Assembly (NCBI GenBank): GCA_009733575.1
Contig: ML769634.1
Coordinates: forward strand, 1-64,000
DNA: 64,000 nt
Reading direction: 5' to 3'
From: Gymnopus androsaceus JB14
Lineage: Eukaryota > Basidiomycota > Agaricomycetes > Agaricales > Omphalotaceae
Part shown: positions 1 through 11,919 of the stretch, in pieces
How positions within the stretch are numbered: position 1 is the stretch's first letter
Layout: every line of letters begins with the position of its first letter
Position numbers and translations under genes: made by a program
Notes under the pieces: model-generated
The model's input: the letters and a program-made list of their open reading frames with translations, nothing else
Told to the model about the DNA's origin: nothing
Databases searched by the model: none

Positions 1-7
1 CACAGAT

Positions 8-490
8 TTAAACTGATGCAAGACAGTTTAGGTAATTTTCAAAAATTGAATGCACCATGAACTGGCACTGATTTAAACTGTGCATCAGTGCAACCTTCAA
101 GAGTGCATTTTCCAGTGCAATCCAATGCAATTCACAGTTTATTTGCAGTTCATTGAATTGGACCTGTAAAACCCTACCTTTGAGAGCTTTGACAACAGCT
201 GTGAAGGCAGCATCCTTCCAACCGCCATTATCTGTAGCAAATCCTTCTTCCTTCTGCTCAAGCAGTGTTTCTACCATAACGTTATCATTTTCTGCAGAAA
301 AAATGACGCGTTTCGGTGGTGGCTTTGATTGAGTAGAGTCTTTGGCTTTGGCCTTGGATTTGGCTGGCTTCTTTGGCTTCGAGGGCAATTTTTTTGGGGA
401 AGGAGCAGGTGGGTGAGGACTGTCATTCTCTTTGTCGTTGTGAACAGTAGAATCAGCGGACTCAGCAGCCTGAGCAGTGTTGCGAGTCAT
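8..490 (-). CDS. Myb/SANT-like DNA-binding protein, N-terminal part
   Basis: The reading frame starts best at the ATG at 490. An upstream in-frame ATG at 538 exists but lacks support. Residues 1-60 are a low-complexity Lys/Pro/Ser-rich tail. They are followed by a block beginning VIFSAENDNVMVETLLEQKE and containing DNGGWKDAAFTAVVKAL. The spacing of the acidic start, the Gly-Trp-Lys and the Ala-rich helix resembles the Myb/SANT-like domain often found in agaricomycete transposon-associated proteins. After ALKG, near position 180, a GTAGGG donor probably begins an intron, so the last 55 codons are probably not coding, and the rest of the gene lies outside the window. The role is inferred: DNA binding, possibly by a domesticated or resident transposon protein. 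The element at 710-2345 lies close by but no link is shown. Confidence 0.45.
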   Translation of the reverse strand: MTRNTAQAAESADSTVHNDKENDSPHPPAPSPKKLPSKPKKPAKSKAKAKDSTQSKPPPKRVIFSAENDNVMVETLLEQKEEGFATDNGGWKDAAFTAVVKALKGRVLQVQFNELQINCELHWIALENALLKVALMHSLNQCQFMVHSIFENYLNCLASV

Positions 491-709
491 AACAACGTGA
501 CAAGATGAGAGGGCTGAAAATGAGCACAAGTCACGCAAGTCACAGCTCCGTAATCATGTGTCATACTCGCGGATTTACGGAACACAAATTTGCAAGATGG
601 TTGGCCGAAATTTCCAATCTCACATCATTTCCGAAATTTAGCAGAGGAAATCTTATCATCTCATCTCATCTCATGTTACAGAACGGGGCCTAATGCTTCT
701 TGCCCACTG

Positions 710-2345
710 CATCAGCAAAACCGCACATCCATGATCCGTATGAAGGCACGCCAAATACGTCCGATCATACGGATTTGGCAGTGTATGTATAGGGCCCCGA
801 GTGCATATCCATCATGCTTGATTATGCACTGATTATACAGGGTTACAGCCCCTTTGCTTGTTTGTTTATACCCTCAAATATGCCCAATTATACTTTATAC
901 ATTCAATATGTTAATGAAGCAAAAAAAAAAAAATTGTTGATAATTTATTCTATTAGTATACGGCAATGACATCGTACAAAAGATAGCTATGTAAAAAGAC
1001 TACGAAATCAGTGCTGTCCCGTAATGCCCCCAATGCCTTGTAGCTCCAAACAGAAACATTTGAAACCGAATAAATAATGAATTGGAAAGTCTGGAGATGT
1101 ATCTGAGTCAGGTCGAGCTTAGAACAGACAGACAGTAATAAATACTCACGCTGCGTCACGCAATGGTCAAGAGATGTGCTTCGACAGCGGAAGGCTTCAC
1201 TTCAAATCTTCAGCAAGTTGAAAACTTCGCCATATTAGGTGTCTACTGTTTGGAGAAACCAATATCGCTATTCTTCGTGGTCTTGCACTTCAGTGGCTGG
1301 CAGGTTTTCAAAACCTAAGGTATCATGTTTGAGCAGAGCGCTTTGAGAAGAAAAAAGTACACACTGCCGCGTCAATTAAGAGCACCACAAGGGGACTAGG
1401 GTCGAAGTGGGAGGACTTGAGGAGAGAATGGGGACCAGCGCCAGCACCAGAACTGTACAGGAACAAAAAGACCTACTGGGGAGCCATACAGTTAGTTACA
1501 GTGAGCACAAATAATGGTAGCAAAAAGATTTACTGAGATATGCCCATGCAACCCATTGGTATCATTTGCTGCTAGCAAAGAGCTCATGCACAGTCAAGAG
1601 GCGAGTTCCGGTTTGACAACTTGCAAGGGCGTTAGAAGGAATCCTCCAAGTAAAACTATGCAAAATAAAAAGGATATAAGCTGCGGATAAAAACAGCAAA
1701 TGAATTCACATACCTGGCATGACATTGGAGCAAACAGGCTGCAGTAACATTTACATTGAACATCAACCTCGGAGAAGACATAGAAAGGAAGAATGTACGC
1801 ACATTAGACTATTCCTATCCATCCCGAGTCTTTCTCAAGCTTTTGGCCATACAGAAAATCCAAGTTGAACAAATGGATTTAAAAATGATATGTAGGACTT
1901 GATAAAACGCAAAGAAGTAAGGAAGGGCCGCCACTGCCCAGCTTCCAAAAAACACAATCTACGTGAGACTGTACAGTAGCTTGTCGGAGTTTCAAATGAC
2001 TTGAGTATTCTTGCGAGTTTTCCCTCCAGGCGGCGGATGCAATGCATCAATGTAAGCTATTGTACAATATTCTAATTTACTCTCGACTCTCCGCATTGAG
2101 GCTGAACATGGAGCACACCGCAATGGAATAGCGACTAACTTGTACCTACATCAACTTATTTACTGCTGTAATAAAATGCTCTAATGGTCATATTGTTGTA
2201 TAACTTACGTATAAACCGCGTATAAACTGCGTATAACAATTATACGGCCAAAGAAATTCCGCTGGGCCGTGATCGCGTATGATTGTGCATATCAATTACA
2301 TCAATCTACCGATCATACGCAATACGATCCGGCGGTTTTGCTGAT
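710..2345. mobile_element. Non-autonomous inverted-repeat element (CATCAGCAAAACCG termini), about 1.64 kb
   Basis: The left end reads CATCAGCAAAACCG and the right end is its exact reverse complement, CGGTTTTGCTGATG. Both ends are flanked by TG, which could be a 2-bp target duplication. The interior has no convincing gene, only short ORFs, an A-tract near 920-932, and AT-rich subterminal sequence with repeated 'cgtata' and 'gatcatac' words near both ends. The same terminus bounds two much smaller elements at 12500-12749 and 12774-12952, so this is a family. An alternative is two separate small elements each contributing one end; the gene-free interior does not decide. Confidence 0.55.
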
Positions 2346-2455
2346 GTGGTAATGCAGGGTTCTCTGGGACTCAAGGAATTTGTTCCACTTGGAAGTTACT
2401 CTTTATCCTCTGGATGAGTTCTCACTAATGAATACTACAAGCTGTAACACTGAAG

Positions 2456-3210
2456 TCATGATTGCTTTGTAGATGAATTCCTGAAATCATCAGAGAGCGA
2501 GCGTCCAAAAGTGGATGTATGAAGATGACATTGAGAAGTCCAAGATATATAGCTTGTTGAGTGGCAACTAGGCGCTAATGCTAAAGGATCAAGCTGGCGA
2601 GTCTTCCCCTTCACCTCTCCAGTCAGACAAAGACAATGTATCGAGTAGTAATACGGTTCCTGAGTAAGAAAGGAGAGATCTGTATATGCAAAAGAACCGT
2701 CATGAACCAAGTCAGAACACAGTACTTAAAATTGTAAATCAGGGCATACCTTAAAAGCGAGCCTAGCCTTGTAAGAGAAAAACTTCCTCAAGGGAAGTAT
2801 ATACTTCATTGAAAAATTGCCAACGATGGACATCGCCCTTGTCAACTGTAAGAAGTCCCCTTCAAGTGTAGCAGCGTTGGATCGGTGCAAACTCCGTTGC
2901 TGAAATTCCCTTGACGGTGTATACAATAGCCAGTTGAACAGTCTTGCAAAAATTTCCCAATGAATTCATCCATGATGAAAGAAATCGTTAAGTTGTACAA
3001 GACTTCATCAGCAGCCTTCATACTGTATAACCAGACAAAGGCCAGCAAGGATATACAGCGATATCCCAGCGATCTGCACCTGCAGGAAGGCAGCAGGCAT
3101 TGATGTCGATAGGTCTGTGGTCAATCCTGTGGCGGAATACTAAACAGCTGTGGGAAAATGCTACCGCAATAAAGTCTCGGCGTTTGATAAGCGCCCTTCG
3201 AACAGTCAGA
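2456..3210 (-). pseudogene. Decayed gene e (unrecognised family), first copy
   Basis: I do not recognise this family. The minus strand reads as broken frames that match the plus strand at 31449-32160. Shared words include TDPTLLHL, SIVGNFS and LPLRKF, and a downstream exon shares a QEP...IH segment. Frames shift repeatedly and stops interrupt, so no protein of useful length can be read. It lies head-to-head with the decayed gene at 3358-4195, and the same divergent pair recurs at 31449/31290, which shows that this is a conserved ancestral arrangement and not chance ORFs. The intact function is unknown. Confidence 0.45.
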
Positions 3211-3357
3211 GGTGAGTTTGCTTGTTCATATGAACCGCGGAAACCAGCTGTAATGTGTTTCTTTAGATCGGATACTCCAAGTCATATTCTCGGGCAGCTT
3301 AGGACACTGAACAATGATACTGAGTAGCTTTGGCCTTCAAGATTCAATGTCTGTCCA

Positions 3358-4195
3358 GTGCCGCTGTCTGCCGCTTTGACCATCGAGCCATTATTGGACC
3401 ACCGACCTTTCAATTGTGCTCAGGATGCGCTTGCGCCGTATCGGTGGCCTAATATGTACGTTGGTCCCATCATTCCTCGCGAATTCTCTGGGCAAAGCCT
3501 TCAATCCCTCGTTCGTATAAAGGCTCTGCCTTTCATGGCCTCAAGCCCCATCTGCACCGGCTACCAGCTAAACCATAACACTTGCGCGACTACAACCCTG
3601 ACCTTCTATCTTTTATCGTGATCTTTGCGTATTCTGGAAACGATCTCATTGTTACTGAGGAAGACTATGTCACGGTGGTCATAGACGTCAATTCGGAAGA
3701 TACTCCTACCAGGAGTGTATCTCTGTCTCTATCTCTCTTTCCTGTTGATTGATTATTTAGTTGTAGCATACCCAAACATCCACTCAAAAAATTTTGATTC
3801 TTGAAACTTTGCGTAAATTTACGGCCATCCGTCTTTTTACCCAGTAATTCCTTGGAGTCTTTCTCGACTGCACAAAGGAATAGCACCTCGCCTGTATTCC
3901 GCATAATAATAAACGAATAGCAATGGCACCTACTTAGAAAGGCTCATACTTTGCGAAGAGGACGATCCAAACACCTCTACATATCTCATCTCTGGCGACG
4001 TCTCGCTACCAGAGAATGTCAATTCCAATATTGAAATGGATACATTTTGCTTTTCTCCAACGCATACCTCTGCTTTAATTTCCACCTTCATCACCTGTTG
4101 AGTCTGGGTCCGAGTGTAGACTTGGATTCCCTCATGCACCAATGGACCAATAGTAACAAGTTCACCTCTCCCGGGGCCTGAGCACTGCATCTGCA
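3358..4195 (+). pseudogene. Decayed gene upstream of F-box 1 (unrecognised family, copy a)
   Basis: This is one of four homologous, degraded copies (others at 19190-19570, 30593-31290 and 47945-48771). Shared blocks in order are a segment with GTIIPRESSGQSLQ-type sequence (here VGPIIPREFSGQSLQSL), a segment reading FAYSGNDLIVTEEDYV, an intron-like stretch, an Ile/Leu block before a Ser-rich part with LPENVNSNIEMD-like sequence, and a C-terminus around VESGSE...LMHQW. Frames do not join. Each copy lies directly 5' of an F-box gene on the same strand. The family is not recognised. The layout (propeller-like or F-box-associated C-terminal half) suggests an F-box-type ancestor, but that is a guess. 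Confidence 0.5.
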
Positions 4196-4497
4196 CCTAT
4201 GTACAAGTTATTTGTAAAGTACTACGGCCAGACTCCCTCCGCATCTAAGGCCTTCATCTCTCATTTTGGAATGTACGACTCACCTTGCTTCAATGCAGAG
4301 CTTCAATGGAGGACAACCACATCATCGGAAGGAACGGAGTACGGGTGTGCTCCTATTCAGAATGAGGGAAGGGGAGGAAGGGACTTCGAGCTCGGACTGT
4401 TCTCGATCAGAGTACTCTATTTATCGTGTTTCAAAATCGTTATCAAAGTTAGTAAGAAACGATCGCGTGGCAGTGACCCAACCTGTCTCCAACCATC

Positions 4498-5956
4498 ATG
4501 TCCAGATCGATTTTACCTGAAGAGATTCTTCATTCTGTGGTTGAGTTACTCGCCTACAACACCTCATTTGTAGAACGCAATCTCTTCCGCTTACGCTGGA
4601 AGAACGCGACCAACGAGCTTTTCTCCTTTTCTGTCGCTTGCCACCAATTTCGCCGAATTTCCTTGCCATTTCTCTTCTCGTATATTAAAATACAACGACT
4701 TGAAGACCTGAAGATGTTTAAAGATCAATGTATCTCGAATGCGTCCTTTGCAGGATCTATTAGGTGTGTGCTAGAATTCCTCAATCGGAATCATTCAAAA
4801 GGCATCGACTGACCGTACTTAGATCGCTGAGTGTGAAGCTTCCTTGGTCTGATTGGGACATTACGAGCGTGATAAAGCATCTCCTGTGCTACCTCAAAGA
4901 TCTATCGCAACTCAATACGTACTTTCGTATCGATGTGCCATTACTCGCCGAGTTGAATCGCCACTCCGTTAAAACCATCGTTGTTACTTCACTGGCGCAA
5001 TTACCCAAGACATCGGGGTATTTAGACTTGGAGAAAATCATCCTTGCAAACGCAACGATGTATGGACTTGGTGGAGATCTTGATGGGTATCTGGCTCGCG
5101 GAATGCAAGTAAGGAGTCTTGTCATACCCCAAGATCTCATGGACAATTCATCTGGAATGCACAAATTCAACGGCCTTTACGAGATTGAGGTGCAGCTGAA
5201 GAGGACTATGTCTTTTGCATGGTTTCCTGGATTCACTCGCACACACCCACTTCTCAAGAAAATCAAGTTCACAGATGGTTTTGATTATCTGAGATTGGAT
5301 AACACGATTCCGTTCATCGAGCCATTGTTTGAGGCACTCCGTCAACAGGGTGTTTACAACGCTGTACGGATCCAAGGGTTCTCTGTTACTCGATCAATTC
5401 CTTCGACGTCAGCTACAGACATGACTGACGATTGGGAGGTTACTGGATTACATCTGAGGCAGGTTACGGACCATCTTGTTCTGCCTATTGTGCATTCTCT
5501 GTTTCCCTGGATCTCCAAATTGACTCTCGAGCGCGGATGCGGCCATATAGTATGTCTGTGTACTCTTCTCTCTTTGAATTCGCACTGATTATTTTCCAGG
5601 ACGAACTGATCACTTTCCTCCGCCCTTTTTCTTCACTTCGAGTTCTCACCTTGCGCTTCTGTTTCCAATTCCTGGAACTAGTATATCCAAGGCTTTCAAA
5701 TCATCCTCAGGCCCCAGGAGAATCTAGTGACACCGAAGCTGGGATGATTCAGCACACATCCCGAATTGCACGCGAGATCCCCTCTATTGAGGCGTTTTAC
5801 GTAGAAGAGCAGGTCAATGGTGTGCATGACCTATGGACTCTTCGAGGCTGGATTGATGCGTGGAAAGATATGACAGAGGTTTTGACCATGATTAGGCGAA
5901 GGATTGTCGGGGTGGGCATACCTTACAAACATGCCAAGACTACGTTCTTCATATAA
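4498..5956 (+). CDS. F-box protein, copy 1 (intact, 449 aa)
   Basis: Three exons, 4498-4763, 4823-5549 and 5600-5956, separated by GT-AG introns of 59 and 50 nt (phases 2 and 0), give 449 residues with no stop. The N-terminus has an F-box-like pattern: LPEEILHSVVELLAYN, then RWKNATNELFSFSVACHQFR and LPFLFSYI. F-box proteins usually bind Skp1 and bring substrates to SCF ubiquitin ligases. The rest is Leu-rich with repeat-like strands (for example LRVLTLRFCF near residue 347), as in F-box/LRR proteins of mushrooms, but regular LRRs are not clear. Splice sites are conserved in three paralogues in this window. It is the first unit of a tandem pair. The substrate is unknown. Confidence 0.8.
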
Positions 5957-6480
5957 TGGTTTTTGGTTCATTGCTATCTTTTCTCTGATACCATGTCTCT
6001 GCACGGTCGGGCGTAAGTCCGGGGTATCGGTTTCTTTTCCTTTTTCCCTGATTTGTTTAACGCTTCCTTCATTTAGTATCCTCCAATGATATCAGATCGC
6101 GTTACAAGCTTCAACTTTCTGTAATCAGACAAAGATCAACTGAAGCGGGGTTTTTGTCTTGCAAATGTTGCACCTATTTACAAGTTATTTTGTAAATTAC
6201 TAAAGCCCAACTCCCTTCGCATACAAGGCCTTCAGGTCTCATTTTGGAATATACGAATTACCACACTTCAAAGCAGAACTACAACAGTACGGAGGGCAAC
6301 TTCATCATTGGAAGGAACGGAGAACCGGTGTGCTATGAGGGAAGGAAGGGAGCCAAGTCGAACTCAGACTGTTCGCTACTCTTTCCACCCAAGTTCTCCT
6401 GTGTATGTAGTGTCAAAATCGTTAGACGATGATCAATTATTTTCGTAACGTGGGAGTAACCCAACCTGTCTCCAACCACC

Positions 6481-7818
6481 ATGTCCGAATTGATTTTACC
6501 TGAGGAGATCCTTTGCTCTGTGGTTGAATCGCTCGCCTACAATCCCGAATTTGTAGAACGCAATCTCCTTCGTTTTCGCTGGAAGAACGCGACTAACGAG
6601 CTTTTCTCCTTTTCTGTCGCTTGCCACCAATTTCGACGAATTTCCTTGCCATTTCTCTTTTCGTATATTGAAATAAGCGAAGTTGAACACCTGAAGATGT
6701 TTGGAAGGCAATGTATCTTGAATGCTTCATTTGCAGCGTCTATTAGGTGTGCTAGATTTCCTCAAGCTGAATCATTCAAAAGTCATCAACTGACCAGTCT
6801 GATTGTACTTAGATCGCTGCGTGTATCGGATCCGAGTATTTGGGAGAAGACTTACCACATTACGAATGTGATAAAGCATCTCCTGTGCTACCTCAAAGAT
6901 CTATCGCAGCTCAGTGTGAGCTTTTGTATCGATGTCACTCCTCGCCGCCTTGAATCGCCACTCCGTTGAAGCCGTCGTTGTTACTTCATCGGCGCAATTA
7001 CCCGAGACATCGTGCTCCTTAGACCTGGAGAAGTTCATCTTTGCGGACGCTATAGTTTATGGTGAACATCTTAATGGGCATCTGGCTTGCGGCATGCAAA
7101 TGAGGAGGCTTGTCATTCGCCATGATCACATGGACGATTATTCCGGAATGCAGAAATTCAATGGCCTTTGCGAGATTGAGGTGCAGCTGACGAGGACTTC
7201 GTCTTTTTCATGGCTTCCTGGATTCACTCATGCACATCCATCCCTCAAGAAAATCAGCTTCACAGATAGTTTTGATTATCTGAGATCCAGTAACACGATT
7301 CCTTTCATCCAGCCACTATTTGAGGCACTCCGCGAACAGGGTGTTTACAGGGCTGTACGGATCCAAGGGTTTTCTGTTACTCGATCAGGTCCTTCGACAT
7401 CAGCTACAGACATGACTGACGATTGGGAGGTTACTGGATTACATCTTAGGCAGGTTGCGGACCGTCTTGTTCTGCCTATCGTGCATTCTCTGTTTCCCTG
7501 GATCTCTATATTGACTCTCGATCGCGGATGCGGCCGTATAGTACGTCTGTGTACTCTTCTATCTTTGAATTCGCATTGATTATTTTCCAGGGCGAACTGA
7601 TTGCTTTTCTTCGCCCTTTTTCTTCACTTCAAGTCCTAACCTTGCGCTTCTGTTTCCAATTCCTGGAACTGGGATATCCACAGCTTGCAAATCATCCCCG
7701 GCTCCCGGCAGACCCTTTGGACACTGAAGCTGGGATGATTCAGCACATATCCCGTATTGCACGCGAGATCCCCTCTATTGAGGTGTTTTACCTTGAAGAA
7801 CATTATTCGCTGGATTGA
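6481..7818 (+). pseudogene. F-box protein, copy 2 (two frame lesions)
   Basis: Same exon plan as copy 1: 6481-6746, 6813-7540 and 7591-7818. The F-box is intact (LPEEILCSVVESLAYN). Relative to the other copies, 2 nt are missing near 6931, within the codons for the segment CIDxSLLAALNRH. Exon 2 is therefore 728 nt, where 727 and 736 in the intact copies both keep frame. Near 7800 a further deletion before the conserved GWIDA segment ends the frame at HYSLD. Read literally, the product stops after about 140 residues (at 6969 if intron 1 is removed). Either a pseudogene or two assembly errors; two independent lesions favour decay. Confidence 0.75.
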
Positions 7819-8086
7819 TGCACGGAAAGATACAACGACAGAGGCTTTAGCGATGACTAGGTACAGGCAAAGTGTTTGCGGTTATATGGCGAGTATCAAG
7901 TTGTACGATCATTCCAACACTAAGTTCTTCGTATAATGGCTTTTGATTCACTACTCTTTCCTAATATTATGTCTCTACACATGTTGCTGGAATGCTCTCG
8001 GCTGCGTCGGCGTAACGTCGAGATATGTCTTTCTTTCGCTTTTCTGCGTCCAACCCTTCCTTCATTTAGTATTGCTCTATCATATA

Positions 8087-8998
8087 ACGAATTTGTTTGG
8101 ATAATTCTATTAACCAACCCCGCTGTCCGAACACAATCCCTCATTTTGACACAAATCATAACAACCCAGCCTACAGACTTTTTTCATTAAGTTCTGAGGC
8201 GGCGGAGGCTCGGAGTGATGTGACTGATGTCTGGTGACAAATTTAGTACTGTATGCGTAATATCTCTCCAATCGCTTAGGTTCAACCTGCGGACAGGTGT
8301 TTAGCCAGTAGAACCGACCCAAAGGGCCGTTTTTTGTATTAGAGAGGAGGAAGTACTGGGAGGTATGAGCAAGAAAGGTGAAAGGGGGCAAGAAAAAACC
8401 AAAACCCAACCAAAACCAGTGCTAGATACAGGGTGGGAAACCGAGGTAGTGTAGGTAGCGAGGGGTGGGAAATCAATGTACAATGTACTAGACTAGTACG
8501 ATCAGTGAGGAAGGAAAAAGAGAGAAACAGAGCGTAAGAAAAATATAAAGAATATACCGGAACAGAGACTATACCTAGTACGATCGGTGAGGAAGGAAAA
8601 AGAGAGAAAGGTAGGTACTAGGTAGTAAGCGGTGCTGTATCTATACTCGAGTGTTCGACGAAACGGCGTATACGGAACCATGAAGAAACTTGGGTAATAT
8701 TACCTGCAGATGGTTCTAGGCTGGAGGGACCATGCTAGCTGAGTGCACTGCTAAGCGGCCCTCTCACTTGTAGACCTCGGGCGGGCGGACCCGTGAATTC
8801 TGTAGGTAGAAAGGGCCTTAGCGAGGTGCAAGGAGGGGTTACTGTTTAATTTGCTGCTTGTGACATTCTCGGCGGGGCTCTGCGGAGGGCTCCGCCTATT
8901 GCACTAGGGCTGCTCCAGAGGCGACTCATTGAAGGAGGGTTGTAGCAGGATTGTGTTTGAGCAGCGGGGTTGGTTAATAGAATTATCCAATTTGTTTG
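8087..8998. repeat. Inverted repeat with arms of about 55 bp enclosing about 0.8 kb
   Basis: Sequence around 8087-8143 (aatttgtttggataattcta...accaaccccgctg) recurs in reverse complement at about 8945-8998 with few differences. The enclosed sequence has no credible gene. It contains a direct repeat of 'tagtacgatc' followed by a purine-rich run at about 8492 and 8577. It could be a foldback element or an inverted copy of the 3' flank of F-box 2. Target duplications were not identified. Confidence 0.5.
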
Positions 8999-10190
8999 CT
9001 TGGTGATTGCGTTTCTCCGCGAACAGGGATATTCGCGTTCTGTTGTATGCGAGCGATTCACACATAGTGAGGAATCTCTCAGGTAAAATCGATATCGTGC
9101 TTCACTAGCTTCACTCATGCAAGTAACAATCTAATCAACGGCGGCGTCGTTTTCGCGGCAGTCACGCAAGAATGTTTCGTTCGACCGGCCCTTAACCATA
9201 CAACGTGACCTATTAAAACAGGGAAAATTTCTCTTGCTTTGAATCATGTCGACGTTACTGCTAATGCTTTGCCTTTTCGCTCCAGGATGCCATACGGAAC
9301 TCATCAGCTAGGCCAAGCACGACAGAATTACTACTATTCTACTTCAAGATTCTCAACTTCAGGTTCGTCTTTTATTCCTCTCCTCTTTCTCGACCTGTTC
9401 TTTTTTCCTGTCCAAAGATGAAATATATCTATCAGTTATCCCTGTCTTAATGACCTGTGTCGACAACTAACTTCAACCCTCTGATTCTATCCTTTTCTTT
9501 TTGAATTAAAAAAAACTTCGCTCATGTTCCATGCTAATAACCCGCACTTTCTATTTTTCAGAAAATAACTACGACGCTACCTTAATCCCACCTTTAAACC
9601 TGACGACCTCCTCAATCTAGTGCTAGCACCTTCGACCGACGATGCTCAAGGCTCAAGAGACGCATCCCCGCTTCGTATTTCGCTCAACTAGTGGGTGTCC
9701 AATTTCCTTCCTTCCTTCCTTCCTTCCTCCCCTTTCCTTTCCGCCTCACCTTTCATATGATGAGATATATCTCTTTTCAGTTATCCCTGTCTTAACACCC
9801 ATGTCGAGACTTTCTGTAACACCCTCTGACTCTACTACATACTTCATACCTTTCTGCGTACCCGCGCTGCTTTTAATGGTGAACATTACGCTGACGTTGA
9901 AGAAGAAGTTTCTTTTTCCTCTTTACAGGGTTTCGTCGGAAAAGATTCAAGATTCAAGACCGCGGAAGGAATGGCGCATTTTGGAGGCTCGGGTAGGCGT
10001 CCTATGTACTGTAGATGCATTTTAAGTTCCAGTAGATCGTCGTTGCTCCTCTATATCTACAGCTTGTACTATAAGAAATTCATGAGCAAGATATACATAT
10101 GTAAATCAGGATATAACTATTTTGCATACTTACTTTGCTTCGAGGACCACTAGAGCTCGAGATTGTAGACACTGCAAGCTACTATTCGTT
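8999..10190. other. No recognised gene; two similar stretches
   Basis: No convincing gene was found here. A short word set (atatatct..cagttatccctgtctta) occurs twice, near 9424 and 9766, suggesting a local duplication about 340 bp apart. Short ORFs of 60-127 codons lack recognisable motifs and have no consistent splice pattern. Confidence 0.4.
9705..9729. repeat. (TTCC)n microsatellite
   Basis: About six tandem copies of TTCC lie within a pyrimidine-rich stretch. Confidence 0.85.
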
Positions 10191-10196
10191 CGTCGT

Positions 10197-11919
10197 TTAT
10201 TTGAGCATACTTCTCCATGAATCTCTAGCTTCCCTGCCTTCTTCACCGTCTCCGCCTTCACTGAGAACCTCATCAACAACTCCTCTCATCATGTCCCTCT
10301 CCGCACTCTTCAAAAACATCACTACCGTGCGGATCCTCCGGACTTTGAGCAAGGCATGAAGGACAGACGCAATTGCTTTGCGGAGAGGGAGAGGAAGCGC
10401 TGAGTTCGACTTGTTCGAATTCGAATTCTGATCCAACGCCTCGCGGAACGTCCTAAACATTCCTACAAGCAGTGGTGGCTCCAGAGGAGTTTTGGAACAT
10501 GTTTGGGTAGGAGGATGGGGCGATGGTCTATAATGATCAGATGGCAGGTATCAGTAACAGATTTTAACGAGGAAGACGAATCTGTCGCTAGAGGAAAAAA
10601 AAACTTACCATGATATACCGAACCCTCTCCTCCGCCGAGGCCTTCTCAGACCCATCCAAACGAATCCATCCTTGGTAAACTCAAACAACGTTGTCGTCTC
10701 GGTGCCTATAGTAACGGAGGCTCCCCAGGTGGTACTTGGGTCCTTCGGAGGAGCCGCTTCCGCTTCCTCTGATCTCGTCGAATCCGAACTGACTCCCTGG
10801 CGCGCCGTCAGAGCCAGAACCAGACTCACGGACGTTAAAAATCGTATTTTTCCCTGAAGCACGGAATATGCCTCCGCCTACACGGGTGATTTTGGTGTTA
10901 CGTTCCTCCCGGGCGCGTTTGGCTTCTTGGAAGGACGATGAGGATGAGGATTCTTGGGAAGGAGGGTTGGATGCAGATGGGATGTCTGAGGACGTAGAAG
11001 GTATTTCGGGTCGCGGAGGAACTAGGCTTGGTTGTTGGAGAAGATGAACGATGGGGACTCCGTTACGTTTTTCGGACGGTGAAGTGGTTGACGAAAGCGG
11101 AGTATGGCGGCAAGGATATGGACGTGGAGGGAGAGCCCGAGCTCGTCGATGTCAACGTCGGTGCCAATCCGTCCTCGGTCGGTTTGGAAGTTTGGCCTAC
11201 GTTCTTGGCAATAGCTTTAGCTATTAGCAGCAGATGAAGACTCGGACGAAGCTGATGCAGAAGATGTTTTTGCAGCCACAGCAACTTGCGAACTAGAATC
11301 AGATGGCTCGACAATCTTTATCGGTACGCGTCTTCTAAGTGGATGTACCACGTCCGAAGTAGATTTCTTCCATAAGGAGATCTTTGACTGCGATCATTTC
11401 AGTCTTTACTGATTCGTTAGACGGATCGAGAGAAGTGGCTTGTTCGAGATCTACGAAGATTGAGTGAATAAAGAAATCAATAAAACCAGGAAACGCACCT
11501 TTCTGTGCCTCAACCAACTTGCCCAGTTCCTTTCTAGCCTGAGCCCGTCGAAAAAGAGCTTTGACATTGGATGCGTTCAGTGCTAAAACTGCCGTGCAAT
11601 CCTTTTCAGCGTCTTCGTTTCTGTTGAAAAAAGAGTAAGTTTTTATCATAGTTTCAAACAAGAAAACACGAAGCAATCTGTAGACAAAAAAACGTACTTG
11701 CCTAGCTTCAAATATCGCAGCAGCTCTAGTTCAGATGGAAACGTCCAATCTTTCGGGTCTTCGAGGATAGCTTGCGAATAATGGCCAATCGCAGATGGAA
11801 AGTCTCCATTTTTAAAGGCAGTATTGCCCTGGAGAGAAGATATTAGTATTGAAAGACAAGTTAGCAAGAAAGGATATAAACTTTGCCTTGTCTTTGGCTG
11901 CTTGAGCCTTGGTAGACAT
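10197..11919 (-). pseudogene. RPAP3-like TPR co-chaperone, copy 1 (frameshifted)
   Basis: The ATG at 11919 opens MSTKAQAAKDK, then TPR repeats (GNTAFKNGDFPSAIGHY; NVKALFRRAQARKELGKL) and, far downstream, an RPAP3 C-terminal-like domain (LEPPLLVGMFRTFREALD; LLKVRRIRTVVMFL). RPAP3 proteins work with HSP90 and the R2TP complex in assembling RNA polymerase II and other complexes. Exons: 11919-11887, 11828-11698, 11620-11499, from 11450. Intron 1 uses a GC donor (AAG|GCAAAG). Three 1-nt insertions in exon 2 relative to copy 2 restore frame but change HLNRAAAY into PSELELLRY. A later +1 near 11370 causes a stop at 11335, and the C-terminal domain is split among frames. Confidence 0.75.

Larger units (their letters stand above)
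4199..8070 (+). repeat. Tandem duplication carrying F-box copies 1 and 2
   Basis: The stretch 4199-6100 is repeated at about 6175-8070. The homology starts well upstream of the coding starts (shared 'tacaagttat', 'aaggccttca' and 'ctcattttgga' words) and runs through the 3' flank, which ends with 'cccttccttcatttagtat' in both copies. The two units are in direct orientation about 1.98 kb apart. The second unit contains all the frame-breaking changes, the first none. Confidence 0.8.

Noticed and set aside
9239..10023. Short ORFs with Met starts before the RPAP3 copy
   Set aside because: No motif, no conserved splice sites and partly pyrimidine repeat; cannot be supported.
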